Of a DNA stretch of 64,000 bases, positions 31,585 through 46,500 are shown piece by piece. Each line of letters opens with the position of its first letter. Positions within the stretch are counted from its first letter, which is position 1. The notes under the pieces were generated by a model. That model did not search any database and had not been told where the DNA came from. It was given only the letters and a program-made list of their open reading frames with translations. The position numbers and the translations under genes were made by a program. Source of the stretch: Petrosia ficiformis (lineage: Eukaryota > Porifera > Demospongiae > Haplosclerida > Petrosiidae); contig OX345636.1 of assembly GCA_947044365.1 (NCBI GenBank), positions 15,301,115-15,365,114 of the forward strand, given 5' to 3'.

Positions 31585-34500
31585 CTGAAGCAGATGTTAC
31601 ATAATTAACAATACATTATAGTGACTTGAAACTTCTATACAGCTATAAACAAAATAGTATTGCTTTGTGATGACCATTATTCATGCATTGTTGATGAATT
31701 TTTCATAAGAAATAATTAATAAATAATAATTAATGAAAAGAGACCTGACTTTATTTATTTAGTTTTTTCAACCCCTGGACAAACATGACAACTTAGCACT
31801 GAACTCAAGTGATGTCCTAGTTTTCCATAAAATATTTAATAGGTTGTAATTAGGTAAGTCACACATGCTTTTTAAGTACATTGTTCTCTTCTTATTCAAC
31901 GTATAGTTGTGATATTTTATATAGCACTTCATGAGGTGTGACTCTAAAATCATATAGAGCCATTTTCCTCTCTGATCTTTCTGTAATAATTTATATTGAT
32001 GAGATACACAATATGGCAGAGAATCTGCTGATCTAGAGATTATATTGAAAATCTGCTCGGTATGTTTTCAGATCTTAGTGAGTTGAGTGCTGACACCAAG
32101 TCTTGTTTTATTTTCTACTACGCAGACAGAGAAAAATGCACTTTACACTTTGATAATTGGTGAGTGACAGATTTCATATAAATGTACATTTAAAATTTCT
32201 GGAGTTAGAACAGTATTAAATTGTACAAAAATGTATTGACAAAGTGAACTAGCTCCTCAGATACCGTTAATAATAATAAATAAATATTCACATATTCTGC
32301 CTGAGTTCCAAATTAGAATAGAACACTTCAGCATATAACACAGACAATTATTTTATATCATACCCAATTGGGAAAACGACACTTGTGGCACATAATATTT
32401 AATACTTTTTAACAAACAGTTACCTTCAAACACTTGCTATTCAGCCATTTTATACAATAAGCAAACTAAATTTGGAGCATTAACTGGATACTATATTTCA
32501 TTGGCTTCCTATATAAAATGGCAGAATAGCGACAGTTTTAAGGTAAGCGTTTGTTCAAAATTATTATGTGCCACTTGCGTGGTCTCAAATTGGGTCACAT
32601 ATATCACGGCTGTTTATATCGCATATCATATGATAATTTATAATTATTATTATTCATTCATAATTATTTACTATTTTGACTATGAGGTAATCAGTGTTTG
32701 CTCTTAGGGTATGAAAACTAGGTGTCTCATTAATATTCATGAGTAATCAGGTTTGTATTAATCTTAGTTTTCACTCTATTTTAGAGGTACCATACAAAAA
32801 TAAACCATTACTATTACTAATTTACAATTCGTTTAAAGAGCTGGACACCCTTCAGCAATAAAATCAAAAACTTTTAGGTATCCAGCACTCAACTTTAGGC
32901 GTCCAGGGACACCTACACTCTCCAGAGCAAACACTGGAGGTAATGTTATTATTTTTTATCCTCTGCACTTAAAACTTGCTATAGCTTTTAAACATAAGTA
33001 TGCAGAGATATGAACTAAAGTATGCCAATATATCGTGGCAGCAGTAGAACACTTAATATGCTAATTTACAGAGTATGAATACTAGTCTACAGCAACATTC
33101 ATATCATATAGACTGTGTGGTACAGTTCCAGAGTATGATCATACAACATCATAACTAAATGTACAATACAGTTTATACATGAGAAAGTTGAAGTATAGTA
33201 TTTAGCATACGTATATACTCACCATCAATCATAAGTTTCTCATCATATTGTGTGGGATGTATTACTTCACTGTGAGGCTGATCTTCATCTTTACTATGAT
33301 CCAGTGGCTTGTCTGCATGAGAATATTTGGAACACATAAACAAAACAATATTAAATTTTGATCAGTCTAGATTACATGTCATTACATTAAAATGAAGTCA
33401 GTATTAGACCTAATGAAACAAACAGTCCTGCAGCTTGTTATCCAGTCCCTTCCTTCATAGTACATGTACATGTAGGTTGGGTCTGACTACACAAGACTAC
33501 TATATAATACTATATGTTTCATTGTTTATCAAGACTTATTAATTGTGTATAATTAACCCTTGCTTTGTATACATAGTTATAATTAGCCATTTATTAATTT
33601 ATTATAATTACTATAATATTATTATACATTTCAGTATAAGGTATCACTATGTTTCGTTTCTCTATAATTTGAGTTTAGCACCCTTAATCACAGGTGTCTT
33701 CTCATGTTGTGGTGGATGTTTATCCAAGCAATCATGTTCAGTGTTACTCTGATTTGGATTTTTGAACAAAAGAACATAATGTCAAAGTGTGTCTACTTAT
33801 TACTATAACCATGAATAAGAGAGTGGACAAGGATCATAAGTGCAATACAATCATGTTGTTGTTATGGTTATATAAACAAAATGTTTGTAAACTGTACTGT
33901 GCATTTATATAATCAAACACACGCATAGCTACACAGGTACAAGTACATCAAACCCCTTACAGTAAATTATGTTAAACATAAACACTATTGCCATAAAAAT
34001 AGTAGGAAGAATCACAACTAATTTGTTCCTTCATGACTATAGACACATATAAGTGATTACAAACTTCACTATAACTGTCAAAACTCTCTAATGACACAGA
34101 GAAGACATCTCAGAAAGGTCAAAACAAAGACAAGAGACTGTGTCTATTCATTGTAACTAATGTCAATGTGTGTTTGTTGTACATGTACTTCCACTCATAA
34201 GAAGGATTAGTGTACATGTAGCTGATAATTGCATAGTCAGGGGTGTGAAGCCAATTGCTGGACTTTTTTTGGCCAATTTTTAACACTGTTGTCCTGCCAA
34301 TTTTTAACACTGTTGTCCTGCTACCCATATACATATGTACTATACTGTATGACTACAGCTAAGTTTCAATTAACTAGATTTATTGGACAATGTCCTGTAT
34401 AACTGGCTGTTTCCATACCCCTGTGGTAGTTCCGATTCCTTTCCTCTGATTGTACATGTGTATGTATTCAAGCTGTTTGAATTATATTTACATTTTTATG

Positions 34501-37500
34501 GTCCATAGGGCCATCCCTATAATTGCTTTCCACAGGGTTTAATGTATATCATTATAATTATATATAGTGTTCTGCCCACACTAGTCGGCACTGATCGGGA
34601 TAACCACCACTCAGCATGAATTAACCACCTCTCAGATGAGTTAACCACCTCTCAGATGAGTTAACCATCTGTCAGATAATACCTACATTGTGTATATAGG
34701 CTATTGAGAGTATAAACTGGGTAAACAGCACTAAATGCAAGTTAGAATCCAACCACCACTCTAAATATCCTGGGCAGAACACTGCATATATATTTATTTA
34801 TATATTATAGTCCACCTTCAACTTACTGAAAGCGTTTTAAATATGTTGTATCTTTCAAAAAAGTGTACATTTTCATTTTTGAAAATTTTCAAAAAATTAC
34901 AAAATGCAGTCACATTACTCATGTTGCCAAGTTGCCAACTCACGATCACAATGGCTGGTATGTGCACAAGTCATTATTCAACATTAATGTTTGGAGTCTT
35001 TAGTAAGTACATCTAGTCCAGTGTTTTTAATAAGCTCATATGGTACACCATTGGCCCAAAGAGCTTCTTATTTGGCACTGCACAGTTCTTTTTTTTGAGC
35101 CAGTGGCGCAGTTAATTATGATTATATTGTCACTAACAGCATTAATTCTTTGTTAATTGGCTCAAGATGTATTCTCAATGGCGCACACACTAACCATATT
35201 TGAGCCAATTTGGCCCAAGCTTCAAAACTTATCAAAAACTCTGATCTAGTCTATACAATGTTCATTAGCTACTTTTTTTGTGAGCATCACGAAACCACAT
35301 TTTCTAATTTAAAAAAAAATTTTAGCAAAAATTAACAAGTGTATATACAGAAAAAAACATCCCTATATTTGCTTTGTGATGACTATGTATTAAGCATTGC
35401 TGATGGCGCACTAGTGTCTCTACCTTTCTGTGTACTCGAAAGCTGGGGCCTGAAGAAGTAAGTGTAAGCCTGATTGCAGTCTAAATACACAGATCTCTGA
35501 TGAACTGACTGAAGTACTCCTTCAAGGTTCTAAATGATGACTTCCTCGTGTCCGAAACTCAACAACTTATCATACTTACTTGTTAAAGATTCTTGCATAA
35601 ATTTTATATTGTTTCTCTGCTATATACAACAGTTATTAGCAGTTTTACATCCTTTCTGAAGCTTCCTGGCTGGTCTGTAGCTCAAACGTGCGTTCTTTTA
35701 CGTGCCACGCCCATTAATTGACCGAGCCCCCAGGAATGACGCAACTTCCTTAACTACGTATACAACGCATAGTCGCGCAAGTGACACAAACATATATATA
35801 CATGTATTATATACATTAAACCCCGTGGAAAGCAATTATAGGGATGGCCCTATGGGCCATAAAAATTAAAATTGTTAAGAGACAAGATATTTCTAACGAA
35901 GGTGGACTAAAATTCCTAATTATGAGTTTCAATTTTGCAGATTTTGAAATTTTCAGTGAGTACACTAATTAATAGAAGTGGTGTGTAATAGAAAGCTTGT
36001 TCAAGCGATACAGACCAGCAGGAAGAAAGCTGCTTGTAGCTATACATGGAAGCTATAGAACTAATAGCTGTTATAGGTGCAATGTATTCCTAAAGTTCTA
36101 CAAGAACCTCTAAAAGTAAGAAAAGTATATAATCTAAATAATAACTACAATAGGATGTTGTGTTTCATACATGACAAAGTCAGCCATGATTACTGAATGT
36201 TGGAAACCACAAAGCAATCATAGGGATACTTTTCTCTCTATATCTTGTTTTCAATTATTAGAAACACTTCTCCAATGCATAATGTGAACTACATAGTGTT
36301 TATATAGCGTACACTCACTTTCAGTACCAGGACTCTCATCATGTTGTTCCACAAGCTCAGTTTTACTCTGATCTTCACTAGGATCCGAAGGCTTCCCTGC
36401 ATGAGAAAAAATTGTTAAAAACAAACTGTAACTTCTCTGACTGTTACCTTTTAAAAACAGTTCTCCGGCACATGATGAGTGGTACGGCCATTGTGGTAAA
36501 CGCGTTTTAACTTCATCATGTGTTCGGTCTAAAATAGTAGTAATCGAAAGTGGACATTTCAGGTTTTGGCAAAGGCATCCAGTCCAGACTCCACCTTCCA
36601 CTGTTCCTGCTGATTTTTGACCGGGATATGTTGCATGAGCGATAACGAACTCAGGAGATGGTACAAGGGATACAGTCTTCTGGGAACTCGCATGTGTATC
36701 CACTAAACAAGAATCAAAGAAAAACAGATGTGTGTATCTCTTTTTTGGTTTTTTCTTATCGGGAGAGGGTCGGAAGGGAGAAAGAATATTTTCCTCCAGA
36801 TAGAATCGTTCTGTAATACCTTTCTTCATTGGTAGTATATAAGGTCTTCCAAATTCATCAATTCCCCCATGACCAGCAAAATAAAAGGCAATATACTTAT
36901 AACCCATGGGATAGTCCCTTTCAGATGCAGCTTTAATTAAACAAGCTAACTCTTCACAAGTCTGATCCATGCGAGGATCAACCGAAAATTTCAGAACATT
37001 CTCAAATATTGAAGATACCCGACGAACATCAGCCTTAGTCCCAGCAGGACCATGGACCCCAATAATAAAAGCAACACCTTGAAAACCCTTATTCTCCTTA
37101 CATCGATTTAAAATTCGTAACTTTTCAGTCTCAAGCCCTTTCGGATCAATATTGAAATGACCTAAATAATTATTATTATATAGGATAAAGCAGTCTTGTA
37201 ATTGTGTACATAGTTACAGAATTTGGAACAAACTGTTTTGTTAATTACACAGTAAATTATCTCTTGCTAATATGAATGTTGAACTTTCAAATTGGCAAAT
37301 AGCCTAAAGTTTATATGAGGTGTATCTGATACCCAAGACAGTAAGTGAGTGTACTAAGCAACTGTTCACTATGAGATTCAAGATCATGTATTCTGTGCAT
37401 GTAGTGAGTACCAGAGCTTAGTACTACCTGAGAAAGTAGCTAACTTAGTAGAGTCAGTATATTTCCTATCACAAAATGTATATAAAAGTTAGGCTGTAGT

Positions 37501-40500
37501 TCACATGAATAATGAGTTATAGCATAACTGCAATAGTAAAGCTAAGAAAAAAAACCAAGGACTCTAAATGAAGGAGTGTTTAGATTAAAGTTACACTTTA
37601 GAACCCAGCATGAAGTCTTGCAACATGTAAGTTTGTCTAACTACTTGAGACACTCTTTATAACTAATTTTTAAGTGGTACTCCTGCTGATATTGTGTTGG
37701 CATATTGAATAGTTATTGTATTCACGGACTGTATATTATACTGTATTCCGGTGAGAATTATTTGAATTTGGTAAAAATAATGCCATTCGCAAAAATAAAA
37801 ATAGTGAATTTACAGTATAAACATGGACAGGGTAAGAGTACATGTACATGTAATTAGCGATTTGTGAATAATTAAATTCACAAAAGCTCCAAAATTTACT
37901 GTTTGCAAACATATTCCTTTGTGTAATTTTCCCGGCATACAGTAGAAATTTAAAGTTGGTAGTTAAACTATATTTGTAAGTGATAGTGGTATGCATTTGT
38001 AAGCATCAGCTAAAGTGTACAACTATTATAATGACTTGTTGGACTCTCTTGACATCCATTGAATCAAACTGATGTTGTCAATATATAACACATTGTACAT
38101 CAAGATTAGGATAATTATACATGTACATGTAGGTATCTGAATAGGTATATAAGCAAATGAATTTGTATTTTAATTAATTTTGTCTATTCTGGCCATTGTA
38201 ATCATGTGAATGTAACACTCAATAGTATGGCTCTAAATTAACCACAAGGTGCTTAAATAATCACAAATATAAATTATCTTGTTTATGGCTTAATGCAATA
38301 CTACACAAAAGCTGATTAAGATCAAAGTGACATAAAGTACATACACATACCTTTTGCATGAAACCATTCAAAACGAAGGGAATTGTCGACACTAATATGC
38401 TTCGAGCTTTTTAGACAGGTCAGTTGACTACGATCTTCATTTAGTTGGCAGAAGTGATGAGGAGAGCAAGCAGGACACTCACGATCTTCATTTTGTCGGC
38501 AGACATGAACAGAAGAGCGAGCAGGACAGTCTGGTATCTTGCACTGGAATACTTGTTTAGGGCAAGCTAGCGCATCTTTCCAATCGAATTTCTCAACGAT
38601 TGATAAAATACCATCAAAAATAACACGACGAACAATGGAGCAGTTCTTATGTTCACCATAGTAATATATCCCCAGACATTCCACTCGGTCAATTAATTTC
38701 ATTGTGCCTCCAAGTTTTGGACATTTTAGTGTAATTTTATTACGATAATGTATATCTTTTGTACTCAATTGAAAGTGAGGGGGAGAATAACACCCTAGTA
38801 GATATACTACAAGGGCTGGGAACAAGCCATGAGGAATTGGTGCATTCTCCCAAGTGAGAAAAAGAGGCTCAACTTCATTTTCGGGAACATCTTCGAAAGG
38901 CTCATCAATCGTTTGCAAGACACAAGGAATGAAATATCCTTCATTGTTGGGGAGCTTCATAATTATTAGTAAGTGTTCCATTAGTTTGAGGAAGTCGTCT
39001 GCTGTAAAGAGATTTTCAACAAATCTTTGTGATATTTTTTCAAACAGCTCTCTCTTGAAAACTCCTTTTTTAACAAGATCAGTAATTGTGCGCGTATCAT
39101 ATTCCGAACCACCAAATGAAACGGCCATTACTTCAGAGAACTTATCAAAGAGAGGTTGTGGGTATATGAAAATAACTTTGCGAAGAACGGATGGGAAGTA
39201 CAGATATACGGTCAGACTGTGGAAGTAGCTTAAAGCAGCTTCTACCTCCTCGTGTGTCATGCCAACAGATTTTCCAATCTGATAACATTCATCAAGGCTT
39301 ACTATATTACGATCTGTTGTTTTCGATTTCATCTCTAACTGGAAGAGAAACCAGCGAACAGGAATTTCCCCTTTAATGTATGACTTAGTTGTAATCATAC
39401 GGATCTGTTTTGCGATTTTCTTGGCATCTTCTCCCCTGCTTGTTGTGTCAACAGGGAAAATAAGTTGATCTTCTTCTGCTTTGTAACTATGTACAACATC
39501 TAAATACTTCTCAAGTTCACGATAAAGACATTGATTTTTCTTCTCAAGTGTTTCCAGTATTTGTTTACACTTCAATAGCTTCAGATATTTATCGTAATGA
39601 GTGCCAATTACTGCAAAGGCTGGATCTCCTATAGCTATATGCTCTATACCTTCTAATGGAGGCAATTTTAATTCACATTTAGAGTGAACAAAACTCTTAA
39701 TGAGCTGCAGAGTACTCACTCGTCTCTTTTCACCTGAACCAACCCTTTTTCCACAAATGGAGTAATAGAAATTAGCGAGAGCATTAAGTGTTTCGGTAAG
39801 ATTAAGAGCAACAATATTGACAGAGTGATAGCGTAAGATTGCAGGGGCTATATCAAGGAAAGCAGCTTGACCTCCTGTGTCAATAGCGTAGATCATATGA
39901 GCTTCATAAAGCTTTGCTGACTTTTCAGCTGTGGAAATCAAACTGACCAATTCCTTAGTAGTAACAGCAGAGGGAGGTTTGTCATCAACCTTTACAACTT
40001 GCTTGTGTGGTTTTGTGTCTGACTGCTGCACATCAATTGGTTCTGGATTGATGTCAACATTTTCTGATTCCTTAGACTCCGACAATTCTTCATGACTTGA
40101 TTCTTGGTCATCTAATTCCTCAGACTCTGACAATTCTTCATCACTCGATTCTTTGTCAGATAATTCGACAATTTTAGGACGTTTACTTGGGAGCTTACTT
40201 GGGAGCTGAACATGTGCTCTAAGTGCTTTAGCTAAGTCAGATTTCATAGTATCAGGCGTTGCAGTTTTCCACATTTTGTCACTTTCGTTGGCTATTATTA
40301 CATTTGCTTCAAATTTGTCATCGACTATACTTTCAGAATCACTCACGTTAGAATCATTGTCCACAATACATACCTCGGACTCTTTGATGGCTGGAGTGCT
40401 ATCGTGTTGAAGTATTGGTGGATTTAGTAACAGTAGATTTAACAACGAAGTTTTACCAACTCCAGATGCACCGAATATTGCAACATTACTCCACTTCGTT

Positions 40501-43500
40501 GTAACAACACCTTCAGCTCTAGCTTTTTCTAGTATCTCTTCGAATTCTGAAATAAAAAAAGAGAATGATGATTTATATCATAAGACTTTGTTACTAAAAC
40601 ACTATACTAAACTGTACGCTATACAATAATATGAAACTTGTAACTTGAAGGAGCAACTGATAAATATGTGAATGAAGGTGAAAGGCTATATGTACATCTA
40701 TTCCTGGAAAAATTTGAATCTTTGTTAATTTTGTTTACATTCGAAGCTAAGTTTCTACCTTTGAAGTTCTGCTGCCATACCCAGTTTAATGTTCACACAT
40801 TTCCACTTGTACAATCTAAATGTATGATTAATACAATGTACGTAGTAGTTATGGGTATAATCCAGAAAACTTTAGGCTACATTGCTTCCTTCTCTCCCAC
40901 TTTTTGGTGTAACAGCAACAGAAACAGAAACAATCAAGAATAGTACTTGTTATAAAATACTAATCTAGTTTTGGAGGCTTTCTTAGCCTATCAAGGTAAG
41001 AAGAGCAACATTGAGAAAAACACATCAGAACCATCGTTTATTTTTGCCAACAAAGCTTAGAATTTAGTTTTCCAACCTTTGTCTTTGGCCTAATCAATAT
41101 ACTATGCTCACGAGAATCGACAAATTTAGGAATTTGTTTAATTGTTACTGCCAGACATCAGTTCTAGAACAGTATAGAACGGATCTTTAAAGTGATGTAA
41201 AATCCTGTAGTACACATTTATACATGTAGTACAGATTATCAATGGAGCAGCTCTTTTAACATGAAATGTACCACCCACAGGAGGTACTCTAGAATGGTTC
41301 AGAACTATTCTATTGATTGATGCCAAATTGCAAATGTACAAATATGGTGTCATGGTCACATGTTCAATATTATGCATTACAGAAATAACATGATAAATGG
41401 AGAAACATGTACAAGTAGCCCTATGATTGCTCTGTAAGGACCAATAATCATTAATGATGACTTTTTAAATGGACCACAGAGCCATCTCTATTAATTGATT
41501 TGCATGGGATTTAATGTATAATGTACATGTATATAAAAATATATAATTATATTTAATTATGCTTGTGTCACATACTGTCTACATGACTATGCATTGTATA
41601 AGTAGTTAAGGAAGTTGTATCATTCCAGGTGGCTCGGTCAATTAATGTGTGTGGCACTTAATAGAATGCATGCTCAAACTCTACAGACCAGCAGGAAGAA
41701 AGCTGCTTGTACATGTACATGTAGCTTACATAGAAACTAAAACTAATAGCTGTTCTATATTCCTAAAGTTCTACAAGATCCTTTAAAAAGTAAGAAGAGT
41801 AAATAATCAAAATAATAATTATAATAGGCTGTTGTTTTTTAGGCATGATAAAGTCAGCCATGATCACTGCATTCTGGACACTACAAAGCAATTATAGGGA
41901 TACTTTGTTTCCATATATCTTGTTACCTTCTTACTTATTAATAGATCTTGCATAGTGTTTGGAAATGTATTTTAGCTAAAACAGCTGATAATTGCAGTTT
42001 TCATAAGCTTAATTCACTGCTGTAGTTCAAGTATACATTCATGTATGTGCCATGCCCATTACCCCCTAGAATGATGCAGTTTCCAAGGTATATAACACAT
42101 GTGACTCCAAAATATACATGTGTAATTGTGAAGACCCTTGTTTTATAGTCTTGTACACTTGTGATTATTTTCTTGTGAAGTTTTATTAGTGTGACATGCT
42201 ATTTTCGAGGTGGTAATTAGTAATTACAAGTATATACATGTACATGTATATTATATACATTAAATCTCATGGAAAGCAATCATAGGGATGAATTATGCAC
42301 CACAAAAAAAAATTACCTGAAGACTCTTTCTTAAAAACAGTTGATTTCATAGAAGTTTGAAACCTTTCAGAATAGTATTCTGTGATATGACCCTAATAAA
42401 AAAATAACATGTTAAGAACATAATTTTATTTCTATACTAGAAGATACCAAAAACACAAACCTATAATCAGCCATTATGTAGCTACATATATGTTATTTCA
42501 CAAATCTTGTATAGGAGTTAATGATAATTAAAATAATCGAATCTTGTATACATGATGACTTGAGATGAAAAGAAAGAAAGAAAGAAAGAAGGAAAGACAG
42601 GCACTTGAGGCAAATGAAAAAATGAAAAATGAGTTGCCTCAGGTGGGAGTTGAACCCACGACACTCTGCACTCTGGACAGATGCTGCACTCTGGACAGAT
42701 GCTCTTACCAACTGAGCTACCAAGGCAGCCCAGCTGGCTGTATCCAAATCAAACATCTCATATACACGTAATTGTGAAGACCTCTATAGTCTTGTATACT
42801 TGTGATTATTTTTTTGCGAAGTTTTATCAGTACAGCTGCTGCAATTAATTTTATATACTTGCAATTACCACCTAAAATTAATTGCAGCAGCTGTACTGAT
42901 AATACTATTGTCAAGTCACTTGTTGTTAATTCCTTAAGGTGGCAGGTTGTGACAGGTGAGAGTTCATAAATAATGAATGAATCAATTAAAAACTGTTACC
43001 AAAATCTTTTTAAAAATAATAGCTGAGTAACAAACGAAGATCTGAATACTATATAGATGTTCTAAATTTAGCGCTGGGACTCAACAATCATAACATTGAT
43101 AATCGTTATCAATATAGCACATTTAGTGATAATCGATATTGTGACCAAATATCAATTTGTATACTTATGCACATGCGCATTCAATACAAGGCCAAGTTAG
43201 TGCTAATTAGCAATAGAGCTATTTCATCACGTGATCAATTGCGGTGTCCCACCCACGCATTCGCCATGTTGCATTGGTGTACAGCAGCCGCCCACACGTT
43301 TTCATGTGTTTGAAATGCTGAATCTTTCTTCCTATGCTGAAAACCTGAGTGAGGATGCGAAGAGAAGATACAAGGACAAGATTAAAATAAGAAATGATCT
43401 AGATCCATTTGCAATTAGATGCAGTACCACCAATTGAAGCCAGTGACTTAGTATCATACCCTAGGGTATAGTTAGAACTTTTTACTTGGTAGGGCATACA

Positions 43501-46500
43501 CTTCAGGCGTGCGTCGAAAAATTTTCGGTTTTTAATTATATTTATGGGGGCATGGTCAATTAAACACTCTCAGACTGCGGCGGCCATTCGCAATATCCGG
43601 TACAAGCAGCCGCTTAGCTAGATATTTGACATCATTGTAAAAGTAAAGTTTTAAAAATTATAGAAAAAAAAAATCTCAAAGCTCAAAGTGCAATTCTCCT
43701 GTTTACTTTTGAAAATTCTGTAACTACATGTATATTTAAATTTAAACTACTGGTAATATCATGTTCAATAGCAAGGATGGCCATGTCATTTAGCCGATCT
43801 TCAGACATAGATGATCTAATATACGTACGTCTTTATTCGCTTGAGGGTAGAAAATGTTCTTTCGCATTTAGCAGAACTCACTGGTATGGTGAGAGCAATT
43901 TGGAGTAATTGCAATAAGGTCGGAAATGCTACTTTAAGAGGAGCTAGTTCTATTAATATACCACTAATGTCTTCCAGTTCTTTCCCTGTTAATGTACGGC
44001 TTTACGCCTTGCTACTTTTACTTCTGAACTAATCATATCAAGATCCAAATCGTACATGTGAATCATTGGCTTTAAATGGTCAATGACAAAAAATGAATCT
44101 GAAGATGGGCAACAAGCTTCCAATGATCGCATGATGTCTCTATTTTTGTCACTAAAATGTCGTTTTAGTTCCGATAAAAAAGCATCAAGAACAGAAAAGT
44201 ACAAATCAACTTTGTAGCCATCTAATGTTGATTCAACTCTACCACCAGTTGTTCCAGTAATTATATCACTTTCAAACCTTCTTGGAGGCCTTGGATTTCG
44301 TGATGGTCTTGTACTACTTTCACAAGGAGAGACTCCATCGACATCAGCTACAGTATGTGACTATGTTAGCATTTTCTCCGATTCATCATCAGTACGAAAT
44401 TGTTCCAAAGTTTGTATTGTTGATGTTACAAGGTCAGCAGCTTTACCAAGATCAAGGTGAGTAGACTGTAGCGCATCAGACAGGCCTTTTGAACAGGAGA
44501 GAACTCGATCAAAAATAACCAAACAGAGAATAAATTTGAAGGACTTGACTTGAAGCAAAATACCATTCGCTTCAGCTGCTTCAGCTCCATCATTTCCATT
44601 AACCACTTCCACCAGTGTGCCAATAATTGCATCAAACCTGTAACAAATTGCATTTATGGCACTTTGGTGGCATGCCTACCTAGTATCTGAAAGCCGTTGA
44701 GTAATTGACGATGCTGTTTACCTGGATATAATGCAGTCTGCTGTTGCCTAAAAATTACATGGCATTTTGAGGTAGATATAAAAGTATATAAATTTTGAAC
44801 AATGGAAAAAAATTCACTTGCACTGTAAACAACTTTCACACAATCAACAAGGCAAAGGTTGAGGCAATGGGCGTTACAATGTACATGTATGTACATTGCA
44901 TATGGTGCAACTGCTTTGATGCGAGTTTGCACACCAGATGAAGAACCACACATGACTGCAGCACCATCGTAGCCTTGGGCTACAATGGTTTTGGGTTTAA
45001 ATTATTGTGTTCAAGTGTATCTAGTATGTATCCGGAGATGCCTTCTGCTGATTTTCAGTGGGAACATAAGTTAAAAAACGCTCATATACTGAAGCATTGT
45101 CTATATCAACATAGCGAACAGCAATTGAAAGTTGTTCAATCTTATTAACATCTTTAGTTTCATCGGCAAGAATTGTTGCTTCCTGAACAGCTTTAATTAT
45201 CCTCTGCCTCACTGCATTACCCATTAGTTATAAAAGATAATTCTGAATCTGTGGAGAGGTATATACTGCATTTTTTTGTCCATGTAGCTTTTCTTTTATG
45301 ACTGAATCATGATTTGCAATCAAATCTATGATAGCAAGAATATTCCTCTGTTTTGACTCAGCACTTTCTCTATGTCCAAGAAGGGCCATGTTTTGCTTTG
45401 CACACATTAACAACACTTCCGCCAATGTGAAAATGTAGTGTTGATTTTCGATTATTAACTGCTGATGGGCTATAGTACTTTGCTCATTGGTGGTATAATC
45501 ATTCCATTGACTGTTTGTGAGAATTGCAAATATCATTGCGTGATATAATCCCTGTCTTTCCTATAGCATTTTTCCAGTTACCAAACCCACATTTTGTGAA
45601 TGCCTCCTCTGCTCTTCCTTCTCCAGTTCCACATTTAAACAGTCAGCAAGGATAGCAAAAGGCAGCAACCAGTGAAACTGAATACTCCAACCAGGGAAAC
45701 GATCTGTACCACAAAACATTAAAACTTCTCTGCCGCCCTTTACCAAATGATCGCAATGGAAATTTAATTTTAGACTGTTTTGGTGACTCGTTTAGTGAAG
45801 AAGCAATATCAACTGGTACCTGTACACTTGATCGTAAACAATCATTAGTTGAACTTGAACCCGATAATTCAGTCTTACAAGAATCAGCCCCATCGTTGTC
45901 GACACTATCACTATCTAAAAACGATAACTGTGAGTACTGTGATTATTCTGAATAATAATTGTACTGACCATTAATAGATTCCTCATACTCGATATCGATA
46001 TCTTCCACAGAATCACTGACTTCACCTACATCATCGCGAGCAACAAAATAAACAAAGTCAAACAAGGTTAGTTGTTTTGGTGATGCCATGCTACAACACG
46101 TGCTATCAGTAGGTGTGTTTAATTGAAAATTGATAATTTAATCGTGGGTGTGGACTATGAAGGACGTAATCATCACTAATAATCAATATTGGTGTCTCTA
46201 CCAATACCCAGCACTAGTTCTAATGTTGAAGATACTTTGCCTCAAAGCTAAGAGGTTTTTAAAATCTTTTTTTTTCACTGATTCCAAACAAGATGGCCAG
46301 TTTCGTTGACATTTCTGATGTTGCACTAACTATTACTATGGCAGCTTATGTCCAGTAACTACAGTTGTTGTATTACTAGAGCAGCTCTAAGAGATTTTGG
46401 TTATAGCAGAGATGCTAGAAATTGGAGCATAAACAAGACAAGTGGTGTCATTATTTGGTAATCATGGCTGACGTTTTTATGCCTGACACCCAATAATTAA

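Larger units (their letters stand above)
34498..36245 (-). mobile_element. ATAGGGAT-ended repeat, outer copy split by nested insertions
   Basis: The left end TTATGGTCCATAGGGCCATC plus TATAATTGCTTTCCACAGGG is at 34498-34555. The rest of the same family (GACCAGCAGGAAGAAAGCTG to AAAGCAATCATAGGGATAC) is at about 35970-36230. Between them lie a 218-bp MITE, a GTCCACC-ended element and, inside that, a second copy of this same family. Compare the uninterrupted copy at 55608-56100. Confidence 0.7.

Noticed and set aside
42634..42731. Functional tRNA gene
   Set aside because: A and B boxes are present, but the middle carries a duplication, no proper anticodon arm forms, and a (CTTT)n-tailed body follows, so it is a SINE head.
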